Source: Subdoligranulum sp. (lineage in GTDB: Bacteria; Bacillota; Clostridia; Oscillospirales; Ruminococcaceae). From it: DNA of 64,000 nucleotides. Each line of letters opens with the position of its first letter. Position 1 is the stretch's first letter. Shown one piece after another: positions 29,834-39,720 of this stretch. Location of the stretch: positions 90,131-154,130 of the forward strand of contig JAAVHN010000029.1 in the NCBI GenBank assembly GCA_014799685.1, written 5' to 3'. The translations under genes were made by a program, and so were the position numbers. Below the pieces are notes generated by a model that was given only the letters and a program-made list of their open reading frames with translations, did no database searches and was not told the origin of the DNA.

Positions 29834-30036
29834 TGTTTTATCCTCCTTATATTTTTGTGCGGCGGAGAGGTTGACACGGGTAACGCCGCACGTTTGATCC
29901 CCCCGCAAGGGGGGCTGTGTCCGATCGGGAATCGCCGGGCTGCGCGCCTGCACCGCAAATCGGGGCGGGCCTCCCCGGCCGTCCGGCAAAATGCTCAGAG
30001 CGGAGGGTCTGCCGGGCTATGCCGCAAAAAACACGC

Positions 30037-33000
30037 CTACGGGCGGGCCAGTACCACGTCCGCCGCGGCAAAGCCGCCATCGCGCAGTTCTTCGGCCAGC
30101 GCGCCGCGCACCTCGCCGTCCCCGGCCGCAGCCGCAGTGCCGTCGGCGCGGGTGAGCGTGATGCTTTCCACACGGTATTCACCGGGGATGTGGTCCGCGC
30201 CGTCCGCCATGTGGTAGGTGACAAGCGTTTTGCCAAGGAACCGGGCGCTGACGGTGCGGCCTTCGCCGATGAGATAGCCCGGAATGGCGGGCTGCAGGCG
30301 GCAGACAAGCGTATCGCCCTCGAGGGCAAACGGTTCACCCCCAAAGAACATGCGGCGCCAGATGCTGAGGAATTCCGCCGTGGAGCCGCTCAGGCGCGCC
30401 ACAAAACCCCTGCCGTGGATGCTCTTGTCCGGGTTTGCGCTGCTGGCGAGGAACGAGGAATTCTCCAGCGTGCTGCGCCCGTACATTGCGGGGTCGAGGA
30501 ACGGGATGCATGTGGTGTGCAGATCCTCGAAGAACTCCTGATATAAGCCGCAGTGCAGCAGCTCCAGAAGGTATTTATACTCCATGTGCAGCCAGATGGA
30601 GGCGTTCTCCAGCCAGCCCGGCGTGAAGGTGCGCGCACGGCCCAGCTCGAACGAGCAGTCCTGGATCGACGCGTTCACGCGGTACATCGAAAGCTTTTTG
30701 TCATACAGCTCGTTTGCGCGCACCCTTGCGTACTGCGCGCGTTTTTCTTCCAGGGGCGCGGCCAGCTTCAGCCAGCGCACGGGCCCTTCGAGGAACGCGG
30801 GGATGCGCACCAGGGAGAAATGCTGCGGGTGGATGCCCGCCTCGTCCCTGGTATAATCGGTAACGTCATAGGCAAAATAGGCGGGGCACACCTGCGCCTC
30901 GGGCGCGGCCCCGGCTACGCCTGCCTTCACCGCCTTTTCAATGCCCCGGTGCACGGTCTCGGCCAGTTCTGCCAGCCGCCCGGCCAGCGCCCCGGCGGAA
31001 TACAACGTGCGTTTGCCGCTCACACCCTGCCAGGTTTTGGCGCGGTAGTCCTCTTTGATGTCGTTCATCTCGTTCCAGAACGCGGGCAATTCCTCCTGCG
31101 TCCGGATCGCGTTCCGGTGCGCAGCGTTCACGCCGCACAGCGCCTCTAAAAACGCGGCGACCTCCTCCAGCAGTGCGGTTTCGCCGGGATGCCGCTGCAG
31201 CGCGGCAATGGTATAGTCCAGCATGCGGGCCAACTCGTAGGTTTCGCACATCGAGGAGCCCAGCAGCCCGGGCAGGCCGTTCAGCGCGTCGTACCAGCCG
31301 GGCTTTCCGCCCTCCATCTCAACGCCCATGCCGTACGGATCCAGCGCGGCGAACTTGGCCGCACACAGCAGCGTCAGCTTCTCGATCAGCGTGCTGCGCA
31401 CGTGTGCCCCCTGCGCATCGCGCAGGTACAGATGTTCGGGCGTGCGGCAGGTGCTCTCGTCCAGCGCATAATACTGGCGGATGCCGTTTGCCGTCTCGGC
31501 ATAGCGTTTGGCGCGCGGCGCCACGCACACCTGCGAAACAAACCAGGTATAGGCCGGCTCATAGAGCAGATCGCGCTCCTGTTCCGGGAACACAGCCAGA
31601 TATTCTTCGACGAGGTCGAGGTTATATGTCCAGTGGTCGGTCCAGTAGCCCTCGCCGAAGCTTGCGTTCAGCTGTGCGTCCGAGGCCTCCAAAATACGCG
31701 CAAACAGCTGCTCCGTCAAAGCCTCGTCCGCCGCATCCTGCAGCGCCGCATACAGCTTGCCCGGCGTGAACGGTGCGCGCAGCAGCGCCTGCAGCGCCGT
31801 GCGGGCGGTTTCGTCCAGCGGCTGCAAAATCCCGGCAGCCTTTTCTTCGGGCAGCGAATATGTCTTCATCTCCACGCTCAGCGGGTTTGCGCCGTCCAGC
31901 TGGATCAGGCTGTAAAACGCGTGGATATTTTCCCGGCCGACAAACGGCGAAAAGAACGTATCGCTGCGCCGGTTCTGGTTTACATCGCGGAAATTCCCGT
32001 TGCCCTGCGTATAAAACTCCGGCAGCATCGAGAAATAGTTGTAATCGCGCTCCAAATCGCCGTGCTTGCGGGAATAGACATAGAACACCTTATCGTTCCC
32101 CAGCCGGATCGGCTGGCCGCCCCGCAAAACGTTATCCATATAGGTATACCGGCTGTAGGCGTCGAACAAAGCGTCGCCCGTGGAGGTCTCGATGCAATCG
32201 GTCAGCTCCTCCGTGAGGGCGCGCGCGCGCGCAAGCTTTGCCTCAAAATACGCGCCGTCCCGCGGCGTTTCTAAAAACACGTCCAGAAGCGCTTTGCTTT
32301 CCACCTGGCCGATCGCCTCTGTGAACGACAGGCTCTCGCCGGGCCCCAGCGTGCGCTCCAGCGCGAAAAACGCGCCGGGCAAAAGGTTCGAGGCATTCTG
32401 CTCCTGCGCGAATACGCCCGCGCAGCCTCCCCCGGCAAAAACCAGGGGCTTTTTCAGGCCCGTATCATACGAAAAGACGGCGCCCATATCGGTGACAACC
32501 GGCAGCAGCGCGCCGGTTTCATCAAAGCCAAGCGCAAAATTGCCGCCCGCGATCTCGCTCACCTGCGCGGTATCATCCTGACTCGCGCGCACACGGTAAT
32601 AGGGCCGGCGCGCGGCGGTGTCCTCCACCTGCATCGACGCCTTGATCGTCTGAAGCATGTTTTTCAGCGGGTCGTCGCCCACGCCGTAGGGCACGAGCTC
32701 CGGCATCCCGTCCAAAACCTCCAGCCGGCAGCTTTCCTTGCCGGTATTGGTCACCTTCACATGCCGCACCAATGCGCCAAGGCGCTCCTCGGGCAGTACA
32801 AAATAGCAGACTTCTGTGCGAAGCCCGCTTTCCGGGTCGTTTTCTTCAATTTCCAGCGTATTCATCCCGATGGACATATCGCAGTGCTCCGCACACCGGA
32901 AAAGCTCTGAAAAATGCCCGTCCCGGCGCACAAATGTGCGAAAACCGGTTTGTTCCACCGAGGCATAGGCCCTGTGCGCGGGCAAAAACTCCATGATCGC

Positions 33001-33165
33001 GTGGTCCTTGTTGTCCACACCGAAGCTGACGACACCCTGGCCGCGGTTGACATAGTAGCACCACAGCGGGATACCCTGAATGCCCGCAATGCCCGGCAAA
33101 AAGCTTGCAAACGGCGGTTTTTGCCCATAGCGCTGCACACGAAAGATCTGTGTTTCGTTTTTCAT
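30037..33165 (-). CDS. Large GH94-like glycoside phosphorylase (GH94/GH149/GH161 to be distinguished)
   Basis: ~1042 aa; GIPLWCYYVNRGQGVVSFG, YGVGDDPLKNMLQ, cellobiose-phosphorylase-like C-terminal half. Confidence 0.75.
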   Translation of the reverse strand: MKNETQIFRVQRYGQKPPFASFLPGIAGIQGIPLWCYYVNRGQGVVSFGVDNKDHAIMEFLPAHRAYASVEQTGFRTFVRRDGHFSELFRCAEHCDMSIGMNTLEIEENDPESGLRTEVCYFVLPEERLGALVRHVKVTNTGKESCRLEVLDGMPELVPYGVGDDPLKNMLQTIKASMQVEDTAARRPYYRVRASQDDTAQVSEIAGGNFALGFDETGALLPVVTDMGAVFSYDTGLKKPLVFAGGGCAGVFAQEQNASNLLPGAFFALERTLGPGESLSFTEAIGQVESKALLDVFLETPRDGAYFEAKLARARALTEELTDCIETSTGDALFDAYSRYTYMDNVLRGGQPIRLGNDKVFYVYSRKHGDLERDYNYFSMLPEFYTQGNGNFRDVNQNRRSDTFFSPFVGRENIHAFYSLIQLDGANPLSVEMKTYSLPEEKAAGILQPLDETARTALQALLRAPFTPGKLYAALQDAADEALTEQLFARILEASDAQLNASFGEGYWTDHWTYNLDLVEEYLAVFPEQERDLLYEPAYTWFVSQVCVAPRAKRYAETANGIRQYYALDESTCRTPEHLYLRDAQGAHVRSTLIEKLTLLCAAKFAALDPYGMGVEMEGGKPGWYDALNGLPGLLGSSMCETYELARMLDYTIAALQRHPGETALLEEVAAFLEALCGVNAAHRNAIRTQEELPAFWNEMNDIKEDYRAKTWQGVSGKRTLYSAGALAGRLAELAETVHRGIEKAVKAGVAGAAPEAQVCPAYFAYDVTDYTRDEAGIHPQHFSLVRIPAFLEGPVRWLKLAAPLEEKRAQYARVRANELYDKKLSMYRVNASIQDCSFELGRARTFTPGWLENASIWLHMEYKYLLELLHCGLYQEFFEDLHTTCIPFLDPAMYGRSTLENSSFLASSANPDKSIHGRGFVARLSGSTAEFLSIWRRMFFGGEPFALEGDTLVCRLQPAIPGYLIGEGRTVSARFLGKTLVTYHMADGADHIPGEYRVESITLTRADGTAAAAGDGEVRGALAEELRDGGFAAADVVLARP

Positions 33166-33314
33166 CAGGGCAGCCTCCCTTCCAAAATGCACACGGGTGT
33201 TCACAGCGTTCCAGCGCCGGATCCTACCGAATTCTATAAGTGTAATTATAACTATATTGTTTTTTTAATCTACAAAATTTCTGGCAAAAATGTCAGATTC
33301 ATGACCTGTTTTCC

Positions 33315-33343
33315 TTGCACTTATGTAGAAAATGTGATATTAT
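33315..33343 (+). promoter_or_regulatory. Promoter of the AraC-family gene
   Basis: TTGCAC-N17-TATTAT, ~85 bp upstream of the CDS. Confidence 0.6.
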
Positions 33344-33427
33344 TTTGGTATAAAATTAACAAATCTGCGCGCTTTTCCGGGCGGCACGGGCTTAATTTTC
33401 AACAAAGCGCGGAGAGGAGATGTTTTT

Positions 33428-34309
33428 TTGAACACGCAGGAATTACGGCAGGAATGGTTTGTGCGGGAATCGCAGGAGACGGAAAACGAGGTCTTTCACC
33501 GCCCCTTAAGCGCGGAATATGCCTTTTGGCGGGCAGTTGCCACAGGAGATATCGAGTATGTGCGGCGTGAGTGCAAGGAGAACCGCTTCATCGACACGGG
33601 ACGGGGGGGGGGGGTTGGATGTCTTTCCAGAGACCCGCTGATAAACTTGAAATATCACCACGTTATTTCCACCGCCATCATCACGCGGGTGTGTGTGGAC
33701 GCCGGCATGTCGATGGAACAGGCGTTCCGGCTGAGCGATTTTTATATCTTAAAGCTGGATAACGCCGGCTCCATGCAGGCCGTGGAACGCATCCACGACC
33801 AAATGGTCATGGATTTTACGGGCAAGATGCAGCGTTTGTCCAAAAAACCGGAAACCTCGAAGCCTGTCGCCGAGTGCATGGAATACATTTACGCCAACAT
33901 CCAAAAGCGCGTGACGGTGGAGGATCTTGCGGCTTTCACAGGGCTTTCGCCCAGCCATCTGTCGCGGCTGTTTAAAAAGGAGATCGGCATCTCCGTCAGC
34001 GACTACATCCGTGAGAAAAAGGTGGAAAAGGCGCAGGAGCTGCTGCAGTACAGCGATTTCAGCTTAATCAAAATCGCCACCGACCTCGCCTTCTCCTCGC
34101 AGAGCCATTTCACGCAGGTATTTCACGATTTTACGGGCATGACGCCCAAAAAATACCGGGACACGCATTCCGACGCCGACCGGCTCGATTTTTCACACGG
34201 CAGGAAGCCCGCGCCGGGCGGGGATCCCTTGCCCGGCGAAGATGGTTTGCCCGGCGGGGATCCTTTATCCGACAGAGATCCCTTGCCCGACGGGAGCGCT
34301 CCCACCTGA
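33428..34309 (+). CDS. AraC-family regulator with 12-G homopolymer in the coding sequence
   Basis: SPSHLSRLFKKEIGISVSDYIREKKVEKAQELLQYSDFSLIKIATDLAFSSQSHFTQVFHDFTGMTPKKYR; TTG start. Confidence 0.9.
   Translation: MNTQELRQEWFVRESQETENEVFHRPLSAEYAFWRAVATGDIEYVRRECKENRFIDTGRGGGVGCLSRDPLINLKYHHVISTAIITRVCVDAGMSMEQAFRLSDFYILKLDNAGSMQAVERIHDQMVMDFTGKMQRLSKKPETSKPVAECMEYIYANIQKRVTVEDLAAFTGLSPSHLSRLFKKEIGISVSDYIREKKVEKAQELLQYSDFSLIKIATDLAFSSQSHFTQVFHDFTGMTPKKYRDTHSDADRLDFSHGRKPAPGGDPLPGEDGLPGGDPLSDRDPLPDGSAPT
33603..33614 (+). repeat. Poly-G tract, 12 G
   Basis: gacGGGGGGGGGGGGttggatg inside the AraC ORF. Confidence 0.9.
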
Positions 34310-34440
34310 CAGGGGCGCTTTCGGCCGGCAGAAGCGCCCCTGCCCGACAGGGGGCGCCCCGCCTGACAGCGTCACTCCTGCCCGGCCGCGAAGCTCCCCT
34401 CCAGCGATGCGCGCCCGAGCGGCGGGGGCGCTTTTGCCCG
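34210..34440. repeat. Degenerate ~18-20 bp array spanning the AraC stop codon
   Basis: Encodes PGGDPL-PGEDGL-PGGDPL-SDRDPL-PDGSAP and continues past the TGA as gcccgacagggggcgcccc-like units. Confidence 0.75.
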
Positions 34441-34446
34441 GGCCGG

Positions 34447-36849
34447 TCAGGACATCAGCAGCTCGATCTCCGATTTTTCCGTGAGCATCGATTCCGGGAT
34501 GTAATTGCCGTCCACGGCCGTTCCGTTGACGGTGAGCTGTTTGCAGCCGGACTCGGCGCCGCCGGGGTTTTTCACCACAATGTGCAGATGCCTGCCCCGG
34601 AAGTCCTTTTCAATTTCCAGCGTCTTCCACTCCCTTGGGATGGAGGGCGCTATTTTGATGCCGTGCAGGTCGGGGCGCATGCCGAGGATGCCCTCCACAC
34701 AGCCGACCATCATCGTCGAGGCCGTTCCCGTCAGCCAGTGCACATGCGAGCGCCCGGCGCGGGGGCTGTGCTTGCCCTCGGTGAACTGCCCGTAGCAGTA
34801 CGGCTCGATGCCCCGAATCTCGGCGCGGTCGTTCTGCATCGAGGGGGCGTTCTCTTTAAAATAGGCAAACGCGCGGTTCCCGTGGCCCAAAAGCGCCTCC
34901 GCAAGGATCAGCCAACCCTGCGATTGCGAGAACACGGCGCCGTTTTCCTTTGCGCCCGCGTTGTAGATCACCGCAAAGGCCCCGTCGAACGCGTGCGCAC
35001 GGTAGGGGGGATCCATCAAAACCGCCCCATAGGGGGTATTCAGGCGGCTGTACACGTTTTCCATCACCATCGCCGCCTGTTTTTCGTCTGCAAGGCCGCT
35101 GATGACGGACCAGCTCTGCGGGTTCAGCCACAGATTCGCCTCGGGCGCCGTGCGCGCGCCGATCACCTCTCCGTCCTCGGTAAAGCCGCGCACGAAGCGA
35201 TCCTCATCCCAGCACAGCCCGCGCAGCCGATCGCCCAGCTGCGCCTGCTCGCGCTCAATCCACGCGAGGTCGCCGGTGTGCCCCTTTTCCTGCGCAAACA
35301 GCTTCATCAGCGTATAGGCGTAGTAGCACTGGAACGCCACGAATGTGGATTCGCCGTTTGCCCCAAGGCGCAGGCAGTCGTTCCAGTCGGCGTGCAGCCC
35401 GGCGGGCATCCCGTGCGGGCCGAGGTGGTTTTGGGAAAAATCAAGCGCGCGCCGGAGGTGCTCGTACACGGTGCCCGCGTCGCGGTCGGCAAAGGGGATT
35501 ACCTCGTCAAGGAACGCGGCGTCGCCCGTCTCGGCGATATATTTGTACACCGTGGGGAACAGCCAGAGCGCATCGTCCGCCCGGTAGGCGGGGTGCCCGG
35601 TCTCCTTCACATACGAATCGTCGTCCGGCGTATCCTCGTGGCCGGGGTCGTGTGTGAATTTTACAAGCGGCAGCCCGCCGCCGTTTGCCGCCTGCGCGCT
35701 GAGCATAAAGCGCAGCTTTTCCGCCGCCTGCTCTGGCGCGAGATGGATCACGCCCTGGATGTCCTGCACGGTGTCGCGGTAGCCGAAGCCGTTGCGCAGG
35801 CCGCAGTAGATGAACGAGGCCGCGCGCGACCAGGTAAACGTCATAAAGCTGTTATAGGCGTTCCATGTGTTCACCATCACGTCAAATTCCGGGCACGGCG
35901 TCTTCACCCGGAAGTGCGTAAATTTGCTGTGCCAATCCTGCCGGAGCGCTTCCCACTCGGCCCGGCACACCGCCCCGGGCGCCTCGTAGGCCTGCATCAG
36001 CGCCGCGCTTTCCGCGGCGTACTTCTCGCCCAGCAGGAACGCGATGGTCTTCGTCTCGCCGGGCTGCAGCGTCACCACGCACGAGAGCGCGCCGCAGCCG
36101 TTGCCGTTGTAATTGAGGGTATTGCCCAAATCGCCGCCCGCAACGCCGGCGGGGTCGCCGTAATCGTGATACGCGCCCAAAAACGCGCTGCGCTCGCCGC
36201 AGTACGAGGCCACCGGCGCGCCGGCCAGGCCGAAGAAGCGCTCGGTCACCCGTTTGTTGTCCATCTCGACGCCGTCCAGGTTGCCGTGGATCAGCTGGCG
36301 GATGCGGTTTTTCTCGAACAGCGTCCGCGTGATGAACAGGGAATACTGCAAGTCCACCTGATCAAGCTCGTAATTGCTGTTGTTCGTGAACTCCGCATAG
36401 CCCGTCAGCGTGAGCGCGCGCACTTTGTCCGAATCGTTGCGCACCGTCAGCTCCCACACCTCGTGCGTTTTCCCCAGCGGCACATAGTACAGCGCCTCGC
36501 TGTGAATGCCGGCGTAGTCCGCGCCGATTTTTGTGTAGCCCGTGCCGTGGCGGCACTCGCTGCGATAGCTTGCAAGGTCCTTGCCCACCGGCTGCCACGA
36601 CGCGGACCAATAATCGCCCGATTCGTTGTCGCGCAGGTAAATGTACCGGCCGGGGCGGTCGAACGCGTTGAACACGTACCGCAGGATGCGCCCGTTCGCG
36701 CCCGATTTTACAAAGCTGTAGCCTCCGGCGTTGCCCGAGATGAGCGCGCCGTATTCGGGCGAACCCAGATAGTTGGCCCAGGGCTCCGGCGTATCCGGAC
36801 GCGTAATCACATATTCACGGGCCTGTTCGTCGAAATATCCGTATTGCAT
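34447..36849 (-). CDS. GH94 cellobiose/laminaribiose phosphorylase-like
   Basis: MQYGYFDEQAREYVITRPDTPEPWANYLGSPEYGALISGNAGGYSF, ECRHGTGYTKI, ADWNDCLRLG. Confidence 0.88.
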   Translation of the reverse strand: MQYGYFDEQAREYVITRPDTPEPWANYLGSPEYGALISGNAGGYSFVKSGANGRILRYVFNAFDRPGRYIYLRDNESGDYWSASWQPVGKDLASYRSECRHGTGYTKIGADYAGIHSEALYYVPLGKTHEVWELTVRNDSDKVRALTLTGYAEFTNNSNYELDQVDLQYSLFITRTLFEKNRIRQLIHGNLDGVEMDNKRVTERFFGLAGAPVASYCGERSAFLGAYHDYGDPAGVAGGDLGNTLNYNGNGCGALSCVVTLQPGETKTIAFLLGEKYAAESAALMQAYEAPGAVCRAEWEALRQDWHSKFTHFRVKTPCPEFDVMVNTWNAYNSFMTFTWSRAASFIYCGLRNGFGYRDTVQDIQGVIHLAPEQAAEKLRFMLSAQAANGGGLPLVKFTHDPGHEDTPDDDSYVKETGHPAYRADDALWLFPTVYKYIAETGDAAFLDEVIPFADRDAGTVYEHLRRALDFSQNHLGPHGMPAGLHADWNDCLRLGANGESTFVAFQCYYAYTLMKLFAQEKGHTGDLAWIEREQAQLGDRLRGLCWDEDRFVRGFTEDGEVIGARTAPEANLWLNPQSWSVISGLADEKQAAMVMENVYSRLNTPYGAVLMDPPYRAHAFDGAFAVIYNAGAKENGAVFSQSQGWLILAEALLGHGNRAFAYFKENAPSMQNDRAEIRGIEPYCYGQFTEGKHSPRAGRSHVHWLTGTASTMMVGCVEGILGMRPDLHGIKIAPSIPREWKTLEIEKDFRGRHLHIVVKNPGGAESGCKQLTVNGTAVDGNYIPESMLTEKSEIELLMS

Positions 36850-36924
36850 GGCGATTCCTTCCTTTCCTGTGGGGGATTTTTGTGAAACGGACGGGGCGCA
36901 GCAGGAGCGTGCGGCCGTGCAGGA

Positions 36925-39639
36925 TCATGCGAGCTCGATTCCGATGCGGCTGCCCTGTGCGGGCAGGCGGGAAATCTCCGCGCGGCGCAGGATTGCAGCG
37001 CCGCCCGCAATGGGCAGCTCCGCCGGCTGCGGGTCTGCGGGCGTCGTCAACACCGCCCTTGCAACGCGGTACGCGCCGCAGTCCTTCCCGGCGGGGTTTA
37101 ACACAGTGATGCAGAATTCCTTTCCGGCAAATTGCAGCGAGAGGGATGCCTTGCCCTGCGCGTCAAACTGTTCGCGCACAAGCTTTGGGCAAACCGCAAG
37201 GTCGCCCCATACGCCGCGCACGCCGAACATCTCGTTCATAAGCGTGAGCAGGTACCAGCTGGCCGCGCCCGTCAGATAGCAGTACAGTCCCCGCCCGTCG
37301 CGGTTGAAGTATTCCGGGATGCCGGGGTACATTCTGCCGCGCTCAAAATTCAGCGACGCATCCGCCAGCGCCCGCAGCGCCTTGTAGCCCTCGCGCACAA
37401 AGCCCCGGCGGTAGAGGGCGTTCGCATACATCACGGCCATGTGGCAGAACACCGCGCCGTTTTCCTTTTCCCCGTAGGCAAAGCCGAACATGCGCCCCAT
37501 ATCAAATTTCAGCTCTTTGAAATCGGTGTTCAGCCGGTAGCCGCCGATCTCCTCACGGTACAGATAACGGTCCGCGCTGCGGGTAATGCTGCGCACCTGC
37601 GCGTCGTCGGCCGTGCCGCTCATGGCGGCGAACACCTGCCCCGTCAGCATCATGCGCACGCCGTTTTCGGTAAAGCCCTCGACGGGGCGGCCGTGGTTAT
37701 CGTAGTAGCTGTTGAACCAGCCCTCGCCTTCTCCGCCGTCGATCCACTCCTGCCGGCGCAGATGCTCTGTCATCCATGCGGCCTTGCCCTCAAGGTTCGC
37801 CGCGATCTCCAAAAGCGGAACGGAAACCGTGCGTCCGCTCACGCTGTGCGCACACTGCCGCGCATACGCCTGCAGCAGCGCGTTTTTCCTGGCGGGGTCC
37901 GCGTACAGGGCATGGCCGCCGGCCAGCAGCGTCTGGGTTTCCTCCAGCAACGCGGCGGTCTCCTGGCCGTTCGTCTCTGCAAGGCGCCGCAGCAGCGCGG
38001 CCAGATCGCGCAGGTTCCCGGCATAAGCGCAGGTAAACGCGACGCTCTCGCCGTTTTCGGCCGCCATATCCAGCGCGTCGTTCCAATCCGCGCCGCGCAG
38101 GCGGCAGATGTTGTGCGCGCCCACCTCATAAAACGCCGCAAGCTGCTGAATCAGCAGATGCTCGAGGATGCTGCCCTGATAGACTGCGCCGTCCTGCGCG
38201 CGCTGCCAATTGCCCTCCTCGCTGCGCCACTGCCGGTCGATCTCCGTCCCCCGCACGGCCTGCGCGTCTTTAAAATAAGGTGCGGGAACATTCAGGATCT
38301 GCACATCCCCGGTTTGGTCGATGTAAAGCTTCGCCGTCATCAGCGGCCACAGCGCGTGGTCCATCCACACGCGGGCGATACCGTTGCGGTCGGCAATAAA
38401 GTTGCCGTCGCCGGCCCCGATGATGGTGGCGTTCGTCCCGTCGATGCGCACGCCGCCGAAATTGGCCTTGATCATGCCGCCGACGCCGTCCGGATCCATC
38501 AGCAGCAGCGAGAGGCAATCCTGCCACAGATCGCGCCAGCCCCGGCCGCCCCGGCCATAATCGTGGTGCGGCAAAAACGAGCAGCCGTAGATGCGGCGCA
38601 GCATCGGCTGGAAGCTCACCCAGCGCATCAGGCGGTCGAAATCCGCATCGCCGGTGTGGCAGCGGACATTCACCTTTTCCTGCCAATAGCGCTCCACTGC
38701 CGCAAGCGCCGCGCCCGCCTTTTCGGCCGAGCCGTAGGCGGAAAGGATGCGCTCCATCTCCTCTTCCGCGTCGCACACGCCCAGCAGCAAAATGTATTCC
38801 GCGCGCTGTCCCGGCTGCAGGGTGATTTGGGGAAACACCAGGCCGCCCATGGCCTCGCGGCCGTCGATGGCTGTGCCGGCGGGCATCCCCTCCGCGGCCT
38901 CGCAGACGGCGCGGGGGCGCAAAAAGCTGCCGCCCTCGCCGATGAACGCATCGACGGTGGGATAAAACGCGGCGGGACGCCCGCCCCCGCCCGTGCAGCC
39001 CTGTACATAATAGATATGATGGTTTTCGCGGTGGCCCTTCTCGTCGAACGACATGGTCGGCTTCACCAGCACGCCGTTTTGCGTGGTGCGGATGCGGTGC
39101 AGCATGGAGGTGACGTTCCGGTGGTCGCGGATGTTATCGGCGCTCCGTCCATAGATGGGAACGGCGGCAACGGGCGTGACCGTCTGCGCCGCCTGGGCCG
39201 TATTGCGGATGCGTACGCGCAGCACCTCGACCGCATCGTCCACCGGGACAAACGCGGTGACCTCCGATTCCAGACGGTATTTCTGCGATGTCCGCTTCAC
39301 GGTCTGCCACATAAAGCCGGCCGTCAGCGTGCCGGCATCCTGCTCCGGGGTGAATTTTTGGCTCTCGGCCTCGGCGGAAACGCCCGTGGCCGACCAACAC
39401 CCCGCACCCTCCACGCGGCACCAGAAGTTGCGCGTGGCGCGGGCGTTGTGCAGGCTCTCGATGGTGGCAGGCTCCAGCAAAAACGTCTCCTGATCGATCT
39501 TACTGTCCCCGCCGAAATTCGGCGTCACGGCGCCTTTCAGCCCGGCGTTCCCCGCAATCGGCAGGTAAAGGCCGCTGGTATTTTCCGCGCCGTCGAGGGA
39601 AAAAACGCCGTCCTCATTCAGAAAATGTATCTTTTCCAT
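36925..39639 (-). CDS. GH94-family phosphorylase, ~904 aa, unassigned specificity
   Basis: GCSFLPHHDYGRGGRGWRDLWQDCLSLLLMDP, GADWNDALDMA, RENHHIYYVQG. Confidence 0.82.
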   Translation of the reverse strand: MEKIHFLNEDGVFSLDGAENTSGLYLPIAGNAGLKGAVTPNFGGDSKIDQETFLLEPATIESLHNARATRNFWCRVEGAGCWSATGVSAEAESQKFTPEQDAGTLTAGFMWQTVKRTSQKYRLESEVTAFVPVDDAVEVLRVRIRNTAQAAQTVTPVAAVPIYGRSADNIRDHRNVTSMLHRIRTTQNGVLVKPTMSFDEKGHRENHHIYYVQGCTGGGGRPAAFYPTVDAFIGEGGSFLRPRAVCEAAEGMPAGTAIDGREAMGGLVFPQITLQPGQRAEYILLLGVCDAEEEMERILSAYGSAEKAGAALAAVERYWQEKVNVRCHTGDADFDRLMRWVSFQPMLRRIYGCSFLPHHDYGRGGRGWRDLWQDCLSLLLMDPDGVGGMIKANFGGVRIDGTNATIIGAGDGNFIADRNGIARVWMDHALWPLMTAKLYIDQTGDVQILNVPAPYFKDAQAVRGTEIDRQWRSEEGNWQRAQDGAVYQGSILEHLLIQQLAAFYEVGAHNICRLRGADWNDALDMAAENGESVAFTCAYAGNLRDLAALLRRLAETNGQETAALLEETQTLLAGGHALYADPARKNALLQAYARQCAHSVSGRTVSVPLLEIAANLEGKAAWMTEHLRRQEWIDGGEGEGWFNSYYDNHGRPVEGFTENGVRMMLTGQVFAAMSGTADDAQVRSITRSADRYLYREEIGGYRLNTDFKELKFDMGRMFGFAYGEKENGAVFCHMAVMYANALYRRGFVREGYKALRALADASLNFERGRMYPGIPEYFNRDGRGLYCYLTGAASWYLLTLMNEMFGVRGVWGDLAVCPKLVREQFDAQGKASLSLQFAGKEFCITVLNPAGKDCGAYRVARAVLTTPADPQPAELPIAGGAAILRRAEISRLPAQGSRIGIELA

Positions 39640-39690
39640 ACTGCTCTCCTTTTGGTGCAAAGAATGCGGGTGGACGCGGCCTTTTGTTCG

Positions 39691-39720
39691 GGAAGCCCTG
39701 ACTCAACCGGCGTGTCGGAC
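39691..39720. repeat. 30 bp interspersed repeat, copy 2
   Basis: GGAAGCCCTGACTCAACCGGCGTGTCGGAC; related copies at 191-220 and 39891-39920. Confidence 0.55.

Noticed and set aside
34582-36885. 767-aa plus-strand ORF opposite the GH94 gene
   Set aside because: Antisense artefact of high-GC codon bias; Arg/Ala/His-rich with no motif, while the minus frame is a clear GH94 protein.
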